From CBDEGU01 sp965238045 (lineage in GTDB: Bacteria; Acidobacteriota; Terriglobia; Bryobacterales; UBA6623), in NCBI GenBank assembly GCA_965238045.1, contig CBDEGU010000012.1, positions 1 to 64,000 of the forward strand: a stretch of 64,000 nucleotides of DNA. The letters are read 5' to 3'. A program made the translations under genes and the position numbers. Below the pieces are notes generated by a model. That model saw only the letters and a program-made list of their open reading frames with translations. It did no database searches and was not told the origin of the DNA. Positions 63,724 through 64,000 of the stretch are shown in pieces. Positions within the stretch are counted from its first letter, which is position 1; each line of letters opens with the position of its first letter.

Positions 63724-64000
63724 CCAGTATCGCGTCCGCGTCACGCTCGCCGACTTCGAGCTGTGGACCTTAACAACCGAGCTGAAGTCTCCCATCAGCA
63801 CGCCCGGGAGCAGGAACGCCAAATGCGTCGCCTCCAATCGGCGGCACGGGTTCAAGGATTTCTCTCGGTCCGCGGCCCGATTCACGCCCCGTTCCGAGTT
63901 GCACGTCATCATCTCAAAGCGATCCACCGCCGACTCCTCAGGGAGCGAGCTTTCACGGACTGGAAGATGGCGACGAGTGCGTGCTAAGGAAGGAAAGTTC
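63724..64000. other. Window end without a supported gene
   Basis: 277 bp. An open frame from 63763 (DLNNRAEVSHQHAREQERQM) is charged but shows no family resemblance. Nothing else stands out. Confidence 0.3.

Noticed and set aside
1..64000. tRNA, rRNA or tmRNA genes
   Set aside because: I looked for cloverleaf-like blocks and conserved rRNA stretches in the intergenic gaps and saw none; a covariance search would be needed to exclude a degenerate one.

Overview
The window reads as a stretch of high-GC Gram-negative bacterial chromosome heavily invaded by plasmid-derived and insertion-sequence DNA. The TonB-dependent receptor with a carboxypeptidase-like N-terminal domain, KDO-8-phosphate synthase, a fused pyruvate:ferredoxin oxidoreductase and the group of membrane and secreted proteins fit an Acidobacteriota (Solibacter/Bryobacter-like) genome. 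That placement is an inference from gene content, not a demonstrated taxonomy.

Layout. 1-5.5 kb: end of a plasmid repA with a decayed origin, decayed hypothetical genes, and an IS1380 remnant cut by two IS256-family elements in opposite orientation. 5.7-13.4 kb: TonB-dependent receptor, HicBA toxin-antitoxin pair, and a one-protein type ISP restriction-modification enzyme. 13.5-16.2 kb: an IS21 element. 16.3-20 kb: a plasmid-like module with tyrosine recombinase, parA plus a ribbon-helix-helix partner with repeat arrays on both sides, a HigBA-like pair and a broken repA. 20-22.9 kb: an outer-membrane protein and an M4-type protease. 23-32.4 kb: broken repA copies, a VirB11 ATPase and VirD4/TraG coupling protein, fragments of further transfer genes, and an iteron origin. 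32.4-36.5 kb: an IS5 element that contains a group II intron that contains an IS1595 element. 36.5-39.3 kb: a tandem duplication, a protease fragment and an IS1182 element.

39.4-55.5 kb is ordinary chromosome: ArnT-like glycosyltransferase, stand-alone winged-helix regulator, GNAT protein, small membrane protein plus sodium:solute symporter, ThuA-like and M23/PKD secreted proteins, pyrG-kdsA and pnp-nadD on the minus strand, and a PFOR pair. The PFOR beta gene carries an in-frame TGA just before its thiamine-diphosphate motif. 55.6-64 kb is a decayed tail: frameshifted DUF3616-like gene, an IS1380 transposase split by IS1595, a truncated membrane protein, a SPASM maturase fragment with a 131-bp tandem duplication, a TPR membrane protein broken at a G8 tract, and a Rieske oxygenase without its Rieske domain.

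The strongest signals are historical. There are five repA remnants but no intact copy, nested transposons with exact 8-bp target duplications, two candidate plasmid replication/partition control regions, and several otherwise well-preserved genes each carrying one lesion. No tRNA, rRNA or CRISPR array was seen. I found no convincing new multi-gene defence or biosynthetic system. The closest candidates for something undescribed are the compact par locus, the receptor with a C-terminal coiled-coil extension, and the IS5/intron/IS1595 nest.
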